This document shows, in pieces, positions 18,070-28,720 of a stretch of 64,000 nucleotides of DNA. The translations under genes were made by a program, and so were the position numbers. Origin of the DNA: Candidatus Bandiella woodruffii (GTDB taxonomy: Bacteria; Pseudomonadota; Alphaproteobacteria; Rickettsiales; Midichloriaceae); the NCBI RefSeq assembly GCF_034359465.1, contig NZ_CP110820.1:434001-498000 (forward strand), in the 5' to 3' direction. How positions within the stretch are numbered: the first letter of the stretch is position 1; every line of letters starts with the position of its first letter. The notes beneath the pieces were generated by a model. It did not search any database and was not told the DNA's origin. It saw nothing but the letters and a program-made list of their open reading frames with translations.

Positions 18070-18334
18070 GATATAAACTCCTTTTCTATTTTTACGACGA
18101 TACAATCAAAACACCCTGCCATTCTTACACTAAAGACATAACGCACGCCAATACGTTTTATATCTTTTAAGCATTGGAAACGCTAAAATTTAGCATTACA
18201 ATTTGCATAGAATACTATTATTCACATTGCCAAAGAAACTATAGGGTAAAGCTTATAAATGCAACATAAAAAAATATTTATAGATCCGATAAATATAAAG
18301 TATCCCTCAAGTCAGATTGAGAATTGGAAAATAG
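18070..18334. other. spacer upstream of the symporter gene
   Basis: No gene is seen. A 13-bp palindrome GCTAAAATTTAGC (18182-18194) could be a regulatory site, and the stretch CTCAAGTCAGATTGAGAATTGG (about 18308-18329) resembles the interspersed repeat ends. Confidence 0.35.
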
Positions 18335-18466
18335 TTACCTGAATAGATTTTGTTCATACGTTATGTTTGTCAGAATGCATTTTTTAATCTCATCTTTACA
18401 CTCTTTGGTATATAGCTTATTATCATTGATCTGCACCCCACCACTGGCTATCATACCAACTTTAGT
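18335..18466 (-). pseudogene. 3' part of an unknown 69-codon frame split by an IS5 element and inverted
   Basis: This piece encodes VGMIASGGVQINDNKLYT and on to YEQNLFR. It joins in frame to 20010-20092 (plus strand, starting MIKEHGAVKLEREHSL) when the IS5-subgroup element, one ACTAA copy and the local inversion are removed. Total 69 residues. I do not recognise it, and it might be an incidental frame overlapping the end of the large pentapeptide gene. Confidence 0.45.
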
Positions 18467-19202
18467 GGGAGCGTTGAAAGATAAAATAAGGATAAATGTG
18501 ATGGTTTGATTTAAGGAAGTTTGGACCATGGTCTAAAAAAATTAACAAAAAACTGGTTTCCCCAAGAATTCAAAAGATTTCTTTGAGGTGGGATATGGTA
18601 ATTTTTAGCTTTTTATTGATTCTGCGAAGCGTGATTTTATGAGCTTAGGCAGTAAGAACCGTTAAACGTTTTAAATTAAAGCAGATAGCATTCATAAATT
18701 CAGCAAACTGATTTTTGGCAATTCCTATGTATCGCAATCGTTTATTATCTTGAGAAAACACCCTCTCAAACGGAGCCCTTATGGAAGTATAGTATCGATC
18801 AAGGTCAAAATTCTTTTGCTTCATATTGTTTTTCTTGATGGCGCAAAAATGAATACCTCTGCTTTTAGCTGCATTCTTTGCTGGTGCAACACAATACCCT
18901 TTGTCAGCATAAACTGCTCCACTATTTGGTAAAACATGCGCAACTCCCTTTGCATCGGTAACATTAGCAGGCGTTATAGCAACCTTGTTGATCATTCCGG
19001 ATTGAATATCTACGCTTACATGTTTTTCTTATAGCCATACCAAAATTTACTACCACCCTTGCACCCTATTTTGGCTTGTTTATCATGTGCGACTTTAGGC
19101 AAGACTTCGTTGTTAAGTTTTTCATATTTTTGTTTTCTGGCTTCATCCCGCTCTTCCCATAAATTAGCTTTGGAGATCAAGTGACTTGCATCAACAAAAG
19201 TA
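18467..19202 (-). mobile_element. IS5-subgroup element, 3' half
   Basis: It ends in GGGAGCGTTGAAAG at 18467, the imperfect match of the other end GGGAGTGTTGCAAG at 20093. It encodes the C-terminal half of the transposase (VDASHLISKANL, YADKGY, FERVF). A single extra A in the run before the codon for His (near 19021) breaks the frame: removal restores KKHVSVDIQSG. The CAAAAGTA flank at 19195-19202 is the reverse complement of TACTTTTG at the end of the 5' half. Confidence 0.92.
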
Positions 19203-19989
19203 GGGAGTGTTGCCATAAGATAGATAAGATGCTAAAATGAATATAGCGAGCAACAAAGAAAATAGAAATATGAATACAGAGTGTAAAAAATGCAGTAGCA
19301 GTAAATACGTTAAGAATGGTAACATTAGGGGTATGCAAAGGTATAAATGCAAAGAGTGTGGATGTAATTTTACAAGCACTAAATTAAGAGGCTGTTCGCC
19401 AGAGATGAAGGCTCTGGCAGTGTTATTGTACAGCATGGGGAAAAGTAGCTTTAGATGGCTAGGGAAATTATTTAAAGTAGCTCATACTAGCGTATATAAG
19501 TGGATAATACTGTATGCTAAAAAGATACCAAGACCAACAGTGCCGGAAGAATTGAGAGAAGTTGAAATAGATGAGATGTGGCATTTTGTAGATTCAAAAA
19601 AAACAAATTATGGATATGGAAAGCCTATAGTAGGGAGCTCAAGAGAGTTGTTGCCTGGGTGGTTGGTAAGCGTAACGTTACAACCTTTAGAAAATTGTGG
19701 AAAATCATAAGTAGAGATAATTGCAGTTATTACACAGACGATTGGTCTGTTTATTCAGAGGTTATACCTCGCCATCAACATGTTGTTGGCAAACAACATA
19801 CACTCTCAATTGAGTCCAATAACTCAAACACAAGGCACAGAATTGCAAGAATGACCAGAAAAACAAAGGTAGTTTCAAAATCTGAAGAAGTTGTCGATCT
19901 TACGATTAAGCTCTGGCTACATTTTGAGGATAACAATAATTTCCTAAGTGAGCAGGGCAATTTTATATCTATCTTTGGCTAACACTCTG
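19203..19989 (+). mobile_element. intact IS1-B element (787 bp) at one inversion boundary
   Basis: Canonical ends are present. Its two flanks do not match each other: CAAAAGTA (19195-19202) belongs to the split IS5 element and TGCAAGGT (19990-19997) to the large pentapeptide gene. Each matches, in inverted sense, the flank of the IS1-B at 20565-22164. Confidence 0.97.
19237..19982 (+). CDS. IS1-family transposase, InsA/InsB-like, by -1 frameshift
   Basis: Same architecture and A8C slippery run as the copy at 7248-7993, with an almost identical sequence (NCSYYTDDW, LWLHF variants). Frames: 19237-19710, then -1 to 19982. Appears intact. Confidence 0.93.
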
Positions 19990-20074
19990 TGCAAGGTTAA
20001 TTGGTGATTATGATAAAAGAGCATGGGGCGGTCAAATTAGAGAGAGAACACAGTTTGGCGCAGGTGATATATAA
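19990..20074 (+). pseudogene. inverted 3' end of the large pentapeptide-repeat gene
   Basis: After the shared TGCAAGGT, this segment encodes LIGDYDKRAWGGQIRERTQF and GAGDI, then a TAA at 20072. It continues in frame from position 22165 on the other strand (DDNLIAR). It is the true C-terminus of the gene at 22165-26295, moved and flipped by recombination between IS1-B copies. Confidence 0.9.
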
Positions 20075-20092
20075 TAGCACTTCGTATACTAA

Positions 20093-20564
20093 GGGAGTGT
20101 TGCAAGATGGAATAAAGAAAGGTATAGTGGAGTGGATTACAGAATAAAGAAGAGAAAAATGTCATCAGCGCATCAAATAATAATGGTATGTTTGGATCAA
20201 TTGGTTGGTAGTGAGCATCAATATCGCAAATTTAAGGAGCTGTTTAATTTTGGGGCAGTAGAGCAAGAGCTGAAGGGAATTGAATCTCCTGCTAATTATA
20301 AGGGATATGGTGTTTTACGTTTATTTAAATGCTTGTTGTTACAGTTTATGGAAGATTTGTCAGATCGTGAACTAGAAAGATATTTGAGTGACAGTGTTGC
20401 AGCCAAGTGGTTTTGTGATTTTGATTTAACCGAAGCCACACCTGATTATAGCGTTTTTAGTAGAATCCGCTCAAAGATAGGAACAAATTTGTTATCAAAA
20501 ATCTTTGCCATTTTTAGAGATCAACTAAAATCTCAAGGATATATGAGCGAGGTATTTACTTTTG
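20093..20564 (+). mobile_element. IS5-subgroup element, 5' half
   Basis: It begins GGGAGTGTTGCAAG after the duplication ACTAA (20088-20092; CTAA fits the YTAR target of the IS5 subgroup). It encodes the N-terminal half of an IS5 transposase (from 20132 or the ATG at 20159; LSDRELERYLSDSVAAKWF, TPDYSVFSRIRSKIG). It ends TACTTTTG at IS1-B. With the 3' half it rebuilds an element of 1,200 bp. Confidence 0.92.
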
Positions 20565-20854
20565 CAGAGTGTTAGCCAAAGATAGATATAAAATTGCCCT
20601 GCTCACTTAGGAAATTATTGTTATCCTCAAAATGTACCCAGAGCTTAATCGTAAGATCGACAACTTCTTCAGATTTTGAAACTACCTTTGTTTTTCTGGT
20701 CATTCTTGCAATTCTGTGCCTTGTGTTTGAGTTATTGGACTCAATTGAGAGTGTATGTTGTTTGCCAACAACATGTTGATGGCGAGGTATAACCTCTGAA
20801 TAAACAGACCAATCGTCTGTGTAATAAGTGCAATTATCTCTACTTATGATTTTC

Positions 20855-21659
20855 GGGAGTGTTTTAAAAGGGATAGGAAAGAAGAAAAGAATGTGATATA
20901 AGGAGAGGGAAGGAAAAAAAAGAAAGGGAAAAATGGAGAAAATAGAATGTAAATATTGCAAAGGGAAAGGGGTATCAAAAAATGGATATGCAAGGAAAAA
21001 GCAGAGATACAAATGTAAGAGTTGTAATAAAAACTTTACAGAAGGAGATGGTAGGAAGAATTGGAAATATGGTAATAAAGAGAGGAGCATGGTGATAAAG
21101 ATGTATCTAAATAACTGCGGAATTAGGAGGATAGCTCACATATTAAATATCCCGTTAAGTACAGTATTTTATTGGATCAAACAAGCAGGGAAAGTAGTAG
21201 ATGAGATGGTGACGAATCAAAAGATAGAGGGAGATAAGAGGCGTATAGAGATATTAGAGATGGATGAGCTATATACATACGTCAAAAAAAAGAGAATAAA
21301 ACAAGAATATGGACTGCTGTCGATAGGGACAGATTCAAAACTGTTGCGTTTAAAGTAGGTTCAGGTGATAAAGAAAATTACGTAGATTTAGCTCGTGAGC
21401 TAGGAGAAAAATACCAAATTCGTTATATGTGTACAGATGGGTATGAGGTCTATTGTCATTATAAAATTGCTCAAATACATCTGCAGACAAAGTCTGAAAC
21501 TTGTTTGGTTGAGAGCTTCAATTCCTCCTTAAGGGATATGCTTGCTAGATTAAATCGCAAGACTAAACGCTTTAGCAAGTGTTCTGAAATGCTAAGATTA
21601 TCCCTTGTTTTATTTTTTAACAAAGCTTTAGCTCTTTCTATCTATTTATGAACACTCCC
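20855..21659 (+). mobile_element. IS1-D element (805 bp), copy 1
   Basis: The ends GGGAGTGTTTTAAAAGG and TATTTATGAACACTCCC are flanked by the 8-bp duplication TGATTTTC (20847-20854 and 21660-21667). It is inserted in an IS1-B copy. Confidence 0.96.
20933..21651 (+). CDS. IS1-family transposase of the IS1-D type, by -1 frameshift
   Basis: The first frame (20933-21358) has a zinc ribbon (CKYCKGKGVSKNG, CKSCNKNF), an HTH (GIRRIAHILNIPLSTVFYWI) and the first Asp in EMDELYTYV. Slippage on an A8G run (about 21286-21294) leads to the -1 frame, with FKVGSGDKENYVDLA, CTDGYEVY and CLVESFNSSLRD, ending at 21651. It is clearly diverged from IS1-B. Confidence 0.9.
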
Positions 21660-23375
21660 TGATTTTCCACAATTTTCTAAAGGTTGTAACGTTACGCTTA
21701 CCAACCACCCAGGCAACAACTCTCTTGAGCTCCCTACTATAGGCTTTCCATATCCATAATTTGTTTTTTTTGAATCTACAAAATGCCACATCTCATCTAT
21801 TTCAACTTCTCTCAATTCTTCCGGCACTGTTGGTCTTGGTATCTTTTTAGCATACAGTATTATCCACTTATATACGCTAGTATGAGCTACTTTAAATAAT
21901 TTCCCTAGCCATCTAAAGCTACTTTTTCCCATGCTGTACAATAACACTGCCAGAGCCTTCATCTCTGGCGAACAGCCTCTTAATTTAGTGTTTGTAAAAT
22001 TACATCCACACTCTTTGCATTTATACCTTTGCATACCCCTAATATTACCATTCTTAACGTATTTACTGCTACTGCATTTTTTACACTCTGTATTCATATC
22101 TCTATTTTCTTTGTTGCTCGCTATATTCATTTTAGCATCTTATCTATCTTATGGCAACACTCCCACCTTGCAATTAAATTGTCATCCACATGTGACATAC
22201 TATGTTCCTTAGCTATTTCTGGCAATATCTCGTCTTTTAAAAGCTGTATTATCTTATACATATCTTTTTTTCTGGACTCTGACATATTATTCCCAAATAT
22301 TTTTTTCGCCACTCCACTGCCAATTTCTTCTGCAATATGGTTGATCAATTGCAATTTTTCTACCTTCTGCATTCCCCCAATGCCATCAAAATTAGCTCCT
22401 TTAACTACCAAGTCCAAAGTTGTTAATGCATCTGTACTTAAATTACCAACTATCCTTGCGTCCTTAAGTACTAAAGCATCTTTTAATTCTGGATTTTTTT
22501 TCACAGCTTTTGCAAGGGAATCCAAAGTAACACCATCTAAAGTTGCATCAGTAAAATCAATTTTGCCAGACGACACATGTTCTCCTGGATTAAAAAATAA
22601 ACTGATGTTCTCAAAGTTAACATTTGTCAGTACTGAATTGCGGAAACTTATTTGATTTGGAAACTGAGCACTATCAAAACTAACATTGGAAAGATTTGCA
22701 TTGTTAACACTCAAACTTTTATCAAATTTAGCTCGGATAAAAGAACTAAGTTCAATTTTGGAGTTGTTAAAGTTTAAATTGATAAAATAAGCATCGGTAA
22801 AGCTAAATCCATCGATTGTAATTCCATCAAAACCATTACCAAGCTTCGCATTATCTAGGGTAATTCCATTAAAAGATCTCAATTGGGTGGCATTTTCAAG
22901 GCTGTTTAACCAATAAAAATCTTCATAGTGGCTTAATATATCGCTGAGCAATATATTTGTATCTTCCACTCCATTTGCACGTATAGCATTCTCCACATCG
23001 GCCCCGATTTCTAACTTTGGTTTCGAAAGGTATTGCCACACAGGGAAAGTTGTTAAAATGGGTAAAACAAATTGGTTAGACTTTAGGATAGCTTCTGTCC
23101 AGTTTAGAATCCCACCATTATACAATGTTTTTGTTAATGCTTTGACCGCTTCTTCACTGATTAAAACATCAATTATTAAGTTTTTAACTAACTCATTAAC
23201 TTTTACTTCCCCAAGGTACTTGTGCTTTAAGTCCCTTAACATTGGAATACGTTCCGTAAGAAACTGGGTAAAATCGCCTATCGCTGTAGAATTACTAGTT
23301 AAAAATCTTTTGAACTTCGCGTTATTTAAAAGTGTATCAATCAATACAGCATAATTTTTATCTTGAGAATAATTA

Positions 23376-24209
23376 GATAGTGTCGTCATGAGATTTGTGG
23401 TATAATATGAAAGAAAAGATAAATCAGGAGTAAAAATGGATTTAGGGCTACATAGGCATGATATAACAGATAATATGTGGGATTTGATAAAGGATCATTT
23501 GCCAGGAAGGGAAGGTACGTGGGGAGGTTTGGCACATAATAACAGAAGATTCATTAACGCAGTATTTTGGATATTAAGAACAGGTTCTCCCTGGAGAGAT
23601 TTGCCTTCAGAATATGGAGGATGGAAAAATACACATAAAAGATTTTGCAGATGGAGAGACAAAAGGATATGGGAGGCTTTATTGGAGATATTTGTGAAAG
23701 AACCTGATATGGAATGGTTAATGATAGACGCAAGTCATAGTAAAGTGCATCCACATGCTTCAGGTGCAAAAGGCGGCAATCAAGATATGAGTCGTACAAA
23801 AGGGGGCTCAATACAAAGATTCACCTTGCCTTGGATTCACATGGTATGCCACTCAAAGTTATTATCACAAAAGGCTCAGAAGCTGATTGCAAGCAGGCTG
23901 TTAATCTTATTGAAGAGATGAAAGCTGAGTACTTACTAGCCGACAGAGGGTACGATGCTAATTACATAATTGACCATGCCCAAGAATTGGGCATGAGCGT
24001 TGTTATTCCTCCTAAAAAGAACAGAATCACCCAGAGAAAATACGATAAAGATTTATACAAAATAAGGCATATTGTAGAAAACACCTTTCTTCATCTTAAA
24101 AGATGGAGGGGAATTGCAACCAGATATGCTAAAAATTCAGCTTCTTTTCTTGCCGCAATTCAGATTAGATGTTTATCTCTTTGGCTTAAAATCTCATGAC
24201 GACATTATC
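23376..24209 (+). mobile_element. complete IS427-type element (834 bp) in the pentapeptide gene
   Basis: Its ends match the other copies and it is flanked by TA on both sides (23374-23375 and 24210-24211). The element supplies a false start (MTTLS) to the downstream gene piece and a false final Arg codon to the upstream piece. Confidence 0.97.
23436..24199 (+). CDS. IS5-family (IS427 group) transposase, two frames
   Basis: The first frame starts at 23436 and the second ends at 24199; -1 slippage occurs at AAAAGGGGG near 23800. It differs from other copies by two substitutions (DANYI and MSVVI). Appears intact. Confidence 0.92.
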
Positions 24210-26379
24210 TAGTAAGTGCTTCTTGCATATCTTTATTCTCGCCAATAAATTTAACTAACCTAAAAATCAACGTAGCATTTTCGCTACCCAGCATATCAAC
24301 CAAAGCTGATTTTAACTGTGCCGCCTCTTCATTTCCAACATCTTTTAAAAGAGCTGCTGCCAATTTCCCTATATCAATTTTGGTATTGCTCAAGTATTTA
24401 TCAACATTATCTTTAATAGATGGCGTGCTTTGAATCACCCTATTCACAAGAGAGCTAATAGCATCAGCGTTACCATTTAAATAATTTTTCAGCCCCAAAT
24501 TTGTTCCAGCAAGCTCATTTATTTCACGCAATATTTCAAATGGCCTATCTCTTAATGCATAAATGTCGCCCAACCCCTTAGCATCACCCAAAAGATATGG
24601 TATAATCCCTGTTATTAAGTTTACTTCCTCATCTTTTAAATTCAACCGTTGCAATACCTCAAGCTTTTTAAACATAGCACTAACAAGCGAGGCATATGCT
24701 TGACCGTTATTTTTAAGATATTCCTGTAAATCTTGGTTTTCACCGATCAACGTAATCACCTTGTTGATTAACAATTCTGTTTTCCCATCGTTCATGCATT
24801 CTAAAATATCTTTTGCCTTCTCTGGGGTCTTTACAAGTTCTTTTATTATATTTAGAACTGCTTCGCCACAACCGAAATCCTCACACATGTTTTTTAACAT
24901 GGGAACATTGTTGATCACCCCTATTGCAATCTCTGAAGCAATTTCTGGATTTTGTGCGAAAGCTTCTTTCAAGTCCTTATTTGCACTCAAAACTCCCATT
25001 AAACCCTCAGCCCACTGAAACAATGCCTGGTTCCTTATTGAATTAATAGTGCTTTCCAACTTCGCAGGCTCTTTGAGAAGAATCGGTACAGCATCTAAGA
25101 GTTCATCCGTGACACCAAAATTTTTCAGCGTTTGGTCTATTGGTTGTCCATTTTTAACTTCTTTAAAATACTCAATAAGATTACTCCCCTCCCCTCTTAA
25201 TACGCCCTTCAAATTATCATTTTGGCCATCAGGCTGGTCAGCTATAATTCCAACAACATTTTCCGCCAATCTCATATAATCCGGGGAATTCCTTAAAAAC
25301 GCTGTGACTGCTTCCTTGGTAAGCTCTTCATCGCTCTTTTGATTTTGCATTTTGGCTTTCTCAAATCTTAAGTAGTCACTAATAAATCTGTCAAGAGCTT
25401 GGTTCTCTTGATCTAATTTCCTTTGAGCGTCTCCCTCTAAAGCATTGATTTTAACCTCGTACCGCTTTATTAATATATCCTGAGCAGTAGAGATGTCAAT
25501 TTTCTCTGGTAATAAGGAATTTATTTTAGTTTTGGGAAAACCAGTCTTCACCATTTCTTCTATGAGTTGTTTCCTGAGGGCGACAGGATCATTATAAACA
25601 TTTGCGATATTTTGTAACCAGTTCCTCAGTCCCTTTTCAAGCTGTCCATTTTCATATATAACATAATTTTGAATAAATTTCTCTCTATCTAAAGGGGTTA
25701 TGTTAAATTTGAAATAATTGTTCAATAACTCTTCTCTCAACACTTCGCGGCTTTTTTTATCACCCAAAAGCTCCAAACCAGCATTCGCAACATTTCTTAA
25801 CAACTTGCTATTTTTATCGTCTGCAGGTAATGCAAATAACTTTACCAATCCTTTAACTATCTCTTTATTTTTCCCAATTTGTTCCAGTAGCTGCGTTTTC
25901 TCCACCAAAAGCTTTTGCATTTCCGGTTCTTTGATGACAGAAGCAAGTTTATACAGCGGGTATGAGAATGGTTGGAATGACACCAGTGTAACACCAAACA
26001 GGCGTAAAGGCGATGTTATCAGCGCCAGTCCAAACTTAGTAGCTTCAACAGCAACCAAACCAGCCGCAGCTGGAATTCCAAGCACAAGTGCAACTGGTGT
26101 ACCCAGCATCACTTTACCCCAGGTTGGCAGAGATAAAAAAGCCTTAACTGGGGTTTTTATAGAATCGATAATTTTAAAAACAGGTACGGTTCGTAAAAAT
26201 CCATCAAAACTTCGGGCATATTCGTCATATTCCATAAATTTTTTCGATTTCTCTTCTTTGTCTTTTTGTACCAAATTATTAACCAGATCACTCATAAAAA
26301 TCCATTATTTGAAAAATAAATTATACAGTGAATCTTATGATTACCCCTTTAAAACCCACCACAGATTCTAAAGCCTAAT

Positions 26380-27465
26380 TTAGTTTTTACGAAACATCAA
26401 GTATGAAATTAACGTGTTAAATGTGATAACTGGAAATAAAACAGCCAAAATTACTGATATTTGCCCGGAAGAACCTAGTGCATGAACAAAGTTAGTGGAA
26501 AAATATATAGTAAAGCCTGTTACTAAACAAAACAATGGAGATAAGTCTAATTTTTTTCTATGAGAAACGTTGTAGCAATAAAAATAACTTACCATAGCCA
26601 TGCTTATAAGAAAAATTGGCGAAAAAACTTCTTTCAAGAACTGCATTATATATTTTGTTGAAGATAGTCCTGAATCATCCGCTATTTTTATAAACTCTAA
26701 CAGTTGAAAGAAAGATATAGTTTCTATAGAAGTTAGATTTTCAAAAATTTGTGATATGGAAATTTGAATCGGCAAGGTTATTGTTGGCATAGACTGTATT
26801 TCAAAATCCCGATCAATTAAAGTTGCATCTTCTGCAATGATTTCATCTTGCATAAGTAAAATTTTCTTAGCGGAGACTTGTTTTTGTAATGCACCGGTTT
26901 TATCGATGATGAATATGTTCGTGTCGTGCATAGTTTTAAATGCCTGCGAAACCCTTAAGGCATTGATAATGACATCATCCTCTCCAAGTTTATTTTTAAG
27001 CCATATCCCAGATTTTGAAACAGCAATCAAACTTACTTGCTTTTTAAACTTATGAGCCTCATAATTTTGATACTTACGTAGAAACATAGTGCCGACTGGG
27101 TTGATAAGAACCACATTGATAATTCCAAATACCAAAACGGCTGATAATACGGGGATTATTATATTAAAGCTGGACATACCAACGCTTTTTGCTGCAATAA
27201 TTTCATTATTTTTATTTTTTATATAAAAGAATATTAGTGATGAAACCAAAACAATCATTGGTACCACCTGGCGGAGACTGCTATAATTTTTCATCAAAGC
27301 AAGCTTTATTAATACTGGTAATTTTAGCGAATATTTGGAGGTGATACGTAGTATTTCCAATAAATCAAACAACAGTATAATAAGAAAAAAAGCAGCTAAG
27401 GTAAAAAACAACGTCTTAAAGTAATCTACGAAGTTTCTTTTAAAATACGTTTTAGAACTAACCAT
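26380..27465 (-). CDS. lptG: LptF/LptG-family LPS export permease, probably LptG
   Basis: A 361-residue inner-membrane protein with an N-terminal membrane helix (FFTLAAFFLIILLFDLLEILR), two more before about residue 125, a periplasmic beta-jellyroll domain (about 135-265) and three C-terminal helices: the YjgP/YjgQ layout. LptF and LptG form the membrane part of the ABC extractor that passes LPS to LptC and onward to LptD. The DLLEILR pattern near the first helix favours LptG, but F and G are hard to separate. Its start overlaps the waaA end by 8 bases. Confidence 0.88.
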   Translation of the reverse strand: MVSSKTYFKRNFVDYFKTLFFTLAAFFLIILLFDLLEILRITSKYSLKLPVLIKLALMKNYSSLRQVVPMIVLVSSLIFFYIKNKNNEIIAAKSVGMSSFNIIIPVLSAVLVFGIINVVLINPVGTMFLRKYQNYEAHKFKKQVSLIAVSKSGIWLKNKLGEDDVIINALRVSQAFKTMHDTNIFIIDKTGALQKQVSAKKILLMQDEIIAEDATLIDRDFEIQSMPTITLPIQISISQIFENLTSIETISFFQLLEFIKIADDSGLSSTKYIMQFLKEVFSPIFLISMAMVSYFYCYNVSHRKKLDLSPLFCLVTGFTIYFSTNFVHALGSSGQISVILAVLFPVITFNTLISYLMFRKN

Positions 27466-28708
27466 CTATGTAACTATAAATTGTTTCAATTGCCTTTTTT
27501 GAAACATCTTCGTTGCTTTTAGAAAGCGCTTTTGCATTGAGCATCAGCTGATTCCTATATTTAGAATCCTGAAAAAGACTAAACAGCTCCTTCTGAAGCT
27601 CATCTATATCATTTACTATGCATATAGCTTTGTGTTGTTGAAATTCATCCACCGTTTCTTTAAAATTTGAAGTATATGGCCCAACTATTATCGCAGTCTG
27701 AAGTTTTGCTGGCTCTAAAATATTGTGTCCTCCTAAATTCTTGAGCAAAGAACCTCCAATAAATGCAATTTCAACAGCTTTGAAATAGTTTCCCAACACT
27801 CCAAATGCACCGATCAGCAACATCTCACTATCATCTTGAAAATTATTGATATCTGTAATAAAGCTCATACCATAATTTTGGGCTATGGTCTTTACCTTTT
27901 CTATCCTATTTGGATGGCGTGGAATGATGATTGTAAACAAATTAGGCACCTGCTTTTTCAGCTTTTGATGCATTTTAATAAGCATTTCTTCTTCACCATT
28001 ATGGGTGCTGACTGCCAAAAAAACATTGTTATCCTTTAGTTTTTCCTTAAGAACAGCAACAAGCTCTTTGGAGTAACCAAGTGGTGGAGATGAATACTTA
28101 AAATGGCCTATAAGTTCAAGGTTGTCAGGGGTAAAATGAGAAAACCTATTGTAGTCCAACTGACTGGCTGGAAATATAACAGAAAATTTTTTCAGCAGTC
28201 GAGCGATAGATTTTTCGAATAGCTTCCAATTTTTAAACGATCTATCAGAGAGCCTACCGTTCAATAACAACAGCGGTATATTTTTTGTTGTTTCATTAAT
28301 AATATTTGGCCACAATTCGGATTCAATAAATACTGCAACCTTAGGATTCCAATAGTTCAAAAAATTTCTGATAATAAAAGCAAAATCCAGTGGAAGAAAT
28401 TGATGGACTGCACCTAAAATTCCGTGGGATTTGAAAATTTTTGCGGATGTTTGGGTGGCAGTCGTAACTAAGCACGTGATGTCATTTCTCTCAGCCAATA
28501 TCTTTTTGACTAATGGTATAGCAAGATTAACTTCCCCAACGCTTACAGCATGAAACCACACCACCTGCTTGCCTGACCGCTTGTTTTGGCAGATTGTGAA
28601 TCTCTGCAGTATGCTTGTGATGCTTTCTGTTCTTTTAAACAACCTAAACATCATGCATAACAAAACAAATGGAAGAAGTAGAACAGATAAGATTTTATAT
28701 ATTCTCAT
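27458..28708 (-). CDS. waaA: 3-deoxy-D-manno-octulosonic acid (Kdo) transferase
   Basis: A 416-residue GT30 glycosyltransferase of normal length, attached to the inner membrane by an N-terminal hydrophobic segment (LLPFVLLCMMFRLF). It transfers Kdo from CMP-Kdo to lipid A precursor. Visible motifs are HAVSVGEVNLAIPLV with its essential Glu, LLLNGRLSDRSF, AVSTHNGEEE and FIGGSLLKNLGGHNILEPA. It lies 12 bases after the acyltransferase gene and overlaps lptG, forming an LPS operon. Confidence 0.95.
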   Translation of the reverse strand: MRIYKILSVLLLPFVLLCMMFRLFKRTESITSILQRFTICQNKRSGKQVVWFHAVSVGEVNLAIPLVKKILAERNDITCLVTTATQTSAKIFKSHGILGAVHQFLPLDFAFIIRNFLNYWNPKVAVFIESELWPNIINETTKNIPLLLLNGRLSDRSFKNWKLFEKSIARLLKKFSVIFPASQLDYNRFSHFTPDNLELIGHFKYSSPPLGYSKELVAVLKEKLKDNNVFLAVSTHNGEEEMLIKMHQKLKKQVPNLFTIIIPRHPNRIEKVKTIAQNYGMSFITDINNFQDDSEMLLIGAFGVLGNYFKAVEIAFIGGSLLKNLGGHNILEPAKLQTAIIVGPYTSNFKETVDEFQQHKAICIVNDIDELQKELFSLFQDSKYRNQLMLNAKALSKSNEDVSKKAIETIYSYIDG

Positions 28709-28720
28709 AACAATTGCTAA

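Larger units (their letters stand above)
20565..22164 (-). mobile_element. IS1-B element split by IS1-D
   Basis: Removing the nested IS1-D and one 8-bp duplication leaves exactly 787 bp. Flanks are TACTTTTG (20557-20564) and ACCTTGCA (22165-22172), which do not match each other but match the flanks of the IS1-B at 19203-19989. Its transposase is interrupted by IS1-D. Confidence 0.96.
22165..26295 (-). pseudogene. very large pentapeptide-repeat protein gene, broken in three
   Basis: Pieces 24212-26295, 22165-23375 and (inverted) 19998-20074 sum to 3,372 bases, exactly 1,124 codons, when the IS427-type element, one TA, the IS1-B and one TGCAAGGT are removed. Both junctions are in frame (MQEALT-NYSQDK; DNLIAR-LIGDY). 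The restored 1,123-residue protein has a hydrophobic segment near 55-110 (GKVMLGTPVALVLGIPAAAG), a long helical region with repeated units (LIGENQDLQEYL and FIGENKDMQEAL), then pentapeptide-like repeats near 860-1010 (FNNSKIELSSF, ANLSNVSFDSAQF) and a charged tail. I know no function; a secreted or surface host-interaction factor is a guess. The first piece alone could still yield 696 residues. Confidence 0.88.

Noticed and set aside
18335-18529. 64-codon frame starting MVQTSLNQTITFIL
   Set aside because: It is a chimera: its start lies in the end of the IS5-subgroup element and only the latter part is older sequence.
23371-23389. Start of a separate 420-codon pentapeptide gene at MTTLS
   Set aside because: These codons come from the end of the IS427-type element; the frame continues from the upstream piece once the IS is removed.
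22165-26295. Pentapeptide-repeat gene as part of a defence or toxin system
   Set aside because: No partner nuclease, methylase, ATPase or antitoxin gene lies beside it; the neighbours are IS elements and LPS genes.
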